From CAUZEO01 sp963578625 (GTDB lineage Bacteria > Verrucomicrobiota > Kiritimatiellia > SLOV01): a stretch of DNA of 9,849 bases. The stretch is from contig CAUZEO010000198.1 in NCBI GenBank assembly GCA_963578625.1, positions 1 to 9,849 of the forward strand. Direction: 5' to 3'. Of this stretch, positions 7,233 to 9,849 are shown piece after piece. How positions within the stretch are numbered: position 1 is the stretch's first letter; every line of letters begins with the position of its first letter. The translations under genes and the position numbers were made by a program. The notes beneath the pieces are model-generated. The model made no database searches. It was not told where the DNA came from and saw nothing but the letters and a program-made list of their open reading frames with translations.

Positions 7233-8234
7233 GTGACTCAAATGAAAGTCGGAATTGTTGGCGCGGGGGTTTTCGGCGAAGAGCATGCGAAACACTATGC
7301 CTGCATGCCTACGGTCGAGATTGGCGGGATATACGATCTCGACCAGGAGAGGGCGGAAAAACTCTGTGGTCTGTACGGAGGACGTGCTTGTTCGTCCTTG
7401 GCAGAACTCCTTGATGACGAGGAGATTCGCCTAGTATCCATTGTCACTCCAGAGTCCGTGCATCGCGACAGTTTTCTGGCGGTGGCATCGGCGGGGAAGG
7501 CCATTTACCTGGAGAAGCCGTTGGCTACGACGATGGAGGATGTGGCCGCTATCGTCGACGCCTCCCGCGACATCATCGCCTTCGGCGGCCATCTGCTTCG
7601 GTTTGAAACACGGTACCGGCAGATCAGGGAGTCACTGCCGGACTATGGCCGTTTGTTTCACATGAATTTCCGCCGAATGCGTTCGTTGTCGAACAAGGTG
7701 TACTATAGCAGGACGCATCCCGCGTTGATTTTGCTCGCCCATGATTTCAATATCGCGTCCTGGTATTCGGGGTCTCCTTTCACCCGGGTTGTCTCCCTGG
7801 AAGGCCGATACCGCGACGAACCGGCGCCTGATACGGTGAGTGCGCTTGTGGAATATGAGAACGGCGCGACCGGATGTTTCGAAGGGGGCTGGTCGATTCC
7901 CGACAGCGCGGGGTACGACACGGATGACCGGTGCAGCGTGGCCTGCGAGAACGGAGCTTTCGAACTGCGAACCCCGGGGGTCGATTTTTACCGGTATCAC
8001 TCCGGAGGCGTGGAATTTCCGAACCCGTATTATGATATTGAAGTAGCGGGCACCATGTACGGCCCTCTGCGTGCGTCCCTCGACTATGCGGTGGACTGCG
8101 TGCTCCGCGGAGAACCGCCGCGGGAGAACACTTTGGCGCAGGCCGCCGAGACGGTCGCGATCGGTCTGGCCGCGATTTTGTCGGCGGAAGAGTCGAGATA
8201 TGTTTTGCGGGAGGAGATTTGCGGGAGTGGGTGA
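7233..8234 (+). CDS. Gfo/Idh/MocA-family NAD(P)-dependent oxidoreductase
   Basis: The 333-residue cytoplasmic enzyme has the two-domain plan of glucose-fructose oxidoreductase and myo-inositol dehydrogenase relatives, which oxidise or reduce sugars and sugar derivatives. An N-terminal Rossmann fold begins MKVGIVGAGVFGEEH (G10-x-G12-x-x-G15), followed by the D35/D37 end of beta-2 and the family-typical EKP at 94-96, whose Lys sits at the active site. The C-terminal beta-sheet domain carries H170-D171 in LLAHDFNIASW, the usual catalytic His region. Length is normal. I chose the GTG at 7233 because AGAGGTG (7221-7227) lies five bases upstream; ATG 7242 is the alternative, and GTG 7209 is less likely. 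The gene is divergent from the sulfatase remnant, a common pairing in sugar-catabolic loci of PVC bacteria. The substrate cannot be told from sequence alone. A probable terminator follows 36 bp after the stop. Confidence 0.88.
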   Translation: MTQMKVGIVGAGVFGEEHAKHYACMPTVEIGGIYDLDQERAEKLCGLYGGRACSSLAELLDDEEIRLVSIVTPESVHRDSFLAVASAGKAIYLEKPLATTMEDVAAIVDASRDIIAFGGHLLRFETRYRQIRESLPDYGRLFHMNFRRMRSLSNKVYYSRTHPALILLAHDFNIASWYSGSPFTRVVSLEGRYRDEPAPDTVSALVEYENGATGCFEGGWSIPDSAGYDTDDRCSVACENGAFELRTPGVDFYRYHSGGVEFPNPYYDIEVAGTMYGPLRASLDYAVDCVLRGEPPRENTLAQAAETVAIGLAAILSAEESRYVLREEICGSG

Positions 8235-8270
8235 GTGGGTGGTTCGATGGGGTACATCTGCACAGAGCGG

Positions 8271-8299
8271 AATCCCCGCCCCTTGCGGGTGGGATTTTT
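8271..8299 (+). terminator. Rho-independent-like terminator after the Gfo/Idh gene
   Basis: AATCCC (8271-8276) pairs with GGGATT (8291-8296), continued by CCC (8279-8281) with GGG (8287-8289) and a G-U pair, with one bulged C and a CTTGC loop. A run of five T (8295-8299) ends the structure. It starts 36 bp after the oxidoreductase stop and would suit transcription termination in the + direction. It is also the outer part of a repeat unit, so its terminator role may be secondary. Confidence 0.5.
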
Positions 8300-8462
8300 A
8301 GGTTGCGAAGCCCCTAACCAGGCAGAAAGAGAAAAACTTGAGCCTGATCGGGACGAGCTTAGTGCCTCGCTCTCCCTTTCGCTCCTTTTAGGCTCAGGTG
8401 GTCTGGGTGTGGTGCTTTAGGGCCTTTGCAACCTAACGATCCAGCCCCAAGGGGCTGGGATT
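8271..8462. repeat. 192-bp element with about 47-bp imperfect inverted terminal repeats
   Basis: The left arm (8271-8317) and the reverse complement of the right arm (8417-8462) align over 47 columns with 39 identities and one gap by hand. Both begin AATCCC, share GCCCCTTG, TTAGGTTGC and CCCTAA. Each arm also contains its own hairpin; that of the right arm is CCAGCCCC-AA-GGGGCTGG (8441-8458). The 99-bp interior holds two more nested stems: ACTTGAGCCT (8336-8345) with AGGCTCAGGT (8390-8399), and GGGA-C-GAGC (8350-8358) with GCTCTCCC (8369-8376). There is no open reading frame of note and no obvious target-site duplication. The plan suits a MITE or a REPIN-like pair of REP sequences, or the DNA of a structured RNA. 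Confidence 0.7.
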
Positions 8463-8475
8463 CTCATTCTCTTCG

Positions 8476-8517
8476 TGGCTGGGTCGGGGGCTCGCAACCC
8501 CGAAAGGGATGGGGATT
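8476..8517 (-). repeat. Third, shortened copy of the palindromic unit
   Basis: Read on the minus strand this segment begins AATCCCCATCCCTTTCGGGG and continues TTGCGAGCCCCCGACCCAGCC. It aligns with the left arm at 8271 (AATCCCCGCCCCTTGCGGG...TTGCGAAGCCCC) if about 11-13 central bases are missing. A TCGGGG/CCCCGA inverted pair (8484-8489, 8498-8503) lies inside. It has the same orientation as the right arm, separated from it by a 13-bp purine-rich linker in that direction. Confidence 0.55.
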
Positions 8518-8572
8518 ATTGAATTGGATTTTACGCCATCAGTGAGGCAGAATGGCGGCAGAGTTGGTTTTG

Positions 8573-9849
8573 ATGCTCGTATCCCTTTCCATCCGTAATT
8601 TCGCACTCGTCGAGCGGGCCACCGTGGAGTTCGGGCCCGGGTTGAATGTGATTACCGGGGAGACCGGCGCCGGCAAGTCAATCCTCGTCGGGGCTTTGGG
8701 GCTCCTGCTCGGAAACCGCGCCGACAAGAATGCAATTCGGTCCGGCGAGGACAGTTGCTTCGCCGAAGCGGTCTTTGACCTGCGGAACACGGCGGGGGTG
8801 GACGCTTTGTTTGAAGAGCATGGAGTCCCCGCCTGCGAGAGTGGGCAGTTGATTCTGCGGCGAGTCATTCGCGCATCCGGCTCTACCCAAAACGTGATCA
8901 ATGATCACTCCGTGACCTTGCAACTCATGAAGAGCGTGGGGACCCTGTTGGTTGACCTCCACGGACCCCATGACCACCAGTCCCTCTTCGATCCCGATTT
9001 CCAGTTGGACATACTTGACGCATACGGGCGCCACGAGAAGGAACTAGGCGACTATCGCGCCGCCTACGATGCGATGACGGATCTTCGTCGACGTCGGAAC
9101 GCACTCGAGGAGCCGGACGATACGGTGGCGGAGCAAATCGATCTGCTCACGTACCGGGTGCGCGAACTGGAGGATGCTGGTCTTGATGTGAGCGAGGAAG
9201 CGGAAGTCGAGCGCGAGCATCGAACGCTGGCAAACGCGCAGGAGATCCGATCCCTGGGCGCGGAAATCGGGGAAGCGCTGGTGGATTCCGAGGTGGCGGC
9301 AATCGATTCGCTTGCGCGCGCGCGGCGTGCTCTCGATGATCTTGTCCGCCTGATGCCGGACACCGAATCCTGGCTGCAGGAAGCGGAATCTGCGGCAGTG
9401 CAAATCCAGGAGTTGTATCGATCGGTACAGGCTACGCTCGACGCGATCGACGTAGAGCCGACCCGGTTGCAATTTCTCGACGAACGGCTCTCAACCTACC
9501 AGAAATTGAAACGGAAATACGGACCCACGGTGGAAGACGCGCTTACCGTGCTCGCGTCTTCCAAGGAGCGGCTTTCGGATTTGTCGTCCCGCGAAGAGCG
9601 CATCGAGGAGCTCGATCGCGCAATGGAAGAGGCGAATGATGCGGTACAGTCTGCGGGCGCGGGGTTGCGGAAGAAACGAAAGTCGGCGGCGAAGAAACTC
9701 GCGAAGGCCGTAACCGGGGAGCTGCGCTCCCTGGGATTCGAACGCGGCGCGTTCGCCGTGCACGTCGAGGGCGCGGCCGATGCGCGGCCCACGGGGCTCG
9801 ACGATGTGGAGTTCGGCTTCGCGCCAAACGTGGGAGAGGCCATGCGCCC
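8573..9849 (+). CDS. recN: DNA repair protein RecN (3' end beyond window)
   Basis: The first 425 codons of a protein normally about 550-570 residues long are present. RecN is an SMC-like ATPase that binds DNA ends and aids recombinational repair of double-strand breaks. The N-terminus MLVSLSIRNFALVE is the usual RecN start; Walker A GETGAGKS is at 29-36, and the family motif LVDLHGPHDHQSLF is at about 130-143 (DLHGQHEHQ in well-studied homologues). A charged coiled-coil region follows from about 150 to 390, then the return to the ATPase head at FAPNVGEAMR just before the window ends. The signature, Walker B and D-loop lie outside. I placed the start at 8573 from family homology; an in-frame ATG at 8552 has a better ribosome site (TGAGG, 8543-8547) and would add seven residues (MAAELVL). 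No LexA operator is evident upstream. Confidence 0.93.
   Translation, partial: MLVSLSIRNFALVERATVEFGPGLNVITGETGAGKSILVGALGLLLGNRADKNAIRSGEDSCFAEAVFDLRNTAGVDALFEEHGVPACESGQLILRRVIRASGSTQNVINDHSVTLQLMKSVGTLLVDLHGPHDHQSLFDPDFQLDILDAYGRHEKELGDYRAAYDAMTDLRRRRNALEEPDDTVAEQIDLLTYRVRELEDAGLDVSEEAEVEREHRTLANAQEIRSLGAEIGEALVDSEVAAIDSLARARRALDDLVRLMPDTESWLQEAESAAVQIQELYRSVQATLDAIDVEPTRLQFLDERLSTYQKLKRKYGPTVEDALTVLASSKERLSDLSSREERIEELDRAMEEANDAVQSAGAGLRKKRKSAAKKLAKAVTGELRSLGFERGAFAVHVEGAADARPTGLDDVEFGFAPNVGEAMR

Larger units (their letters stand above)
8235..8572. other. Gene-free spacer packed with palindromic repeats
   Basis: These 338 bp hold no coding sequence I can support. About 70% is accounted for by three related palindromic units and their internal arms, described in separate entries. 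The last about 55 bp before recN are AT-richer (ATTGAATTGGATTTTACG) and may hold the recN promoter, though no clear -35/-10 pair or LexA box is visible. Confidence 0.7.

Noticed and set aside
8298..8440. Possible integron attC site, from the imperfect inverted repeat and the ACCTAAC sequence at 8432-8438
   Set aside because: The matching GTTRRRY core is absent at the other end, the arms are too well paired, and no integrase or cassette genes are present.

Overview
The window looks like a chromosomal stretch from a GC-rich (high fifties percent by eye) Gram-negative bacterium. The gene mix suggests the Planctomycetes-Verrucomicrobia-Chlamydiae group, with Verrucomicrobiota (Opitutae/Puniceicoccales-like) or Kiritimatiellota/Lentisphaerota the best guess. 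That mix is a SWIM-zinc-finger SNF2 helicase, Sel1-repeat periplasmic protein, S1 sulfatase of the CxPxR type next to a Gfo/Idh oxidoreductase, and a rhomboid-type C-terminal tail. No 16S or other marker gene is present, so this placement is inference.

Layout from left to right. Positions 2-91 (+) are the last codons of a gene that starts outside the window, probably a rhomboid-family membrane protein. A leftward pair follows: a SWIM-SNF2 ATPase (987-4268, -) and, 26 bp downstream, a secreted Sel1-repeat protein (184-960, -). A 252-bp divergent spacer separates these from a rightward electron-transfer operon of rubredoxin (4521-4712) and NADH:rubredoxin reductase (4743-5900). The spacer after it (5901-6074) carries a duplicated hairpin repeat and meets, tail to tail, a degraded sulfatase gene (6075-7111, -). 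Divergent from the sulfatase is an intact Gfo/Idh/MocA-type oxidoreductase (7233-8234, +). A 338-bp gene-free stretch (8235-8572) is filled with palindromic repeats: two related units about 47 bp long in inverted orientation, plus a third shortened unit. recN (8573 to the window end, +) is cut off after 425 codons.

How the genes work together. RubA and RubB form a plausible NADH-to-rubredoxin electron chain for an unidentified acceptor; no alkane hydroxylase or oxygen/superoxide reductase lies in the window. The sulfatase and the Gfo/Idh gene resemble the divergent pairs of carbohydrate loci that handle sulfated or modified sugars. Here the sulfatase has lost an internal block and gained a second frameshift, so that function is probably gone. 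The helicase and RecN are DNA-maintenance functions.

No clear new multi-gene system was found. The points most worth following up are the palindromic repeat cluster before recN, the decayed sulfatase with its likely deletion junction, and the duplicated hairpin repeat between rubB and the sulfatase.
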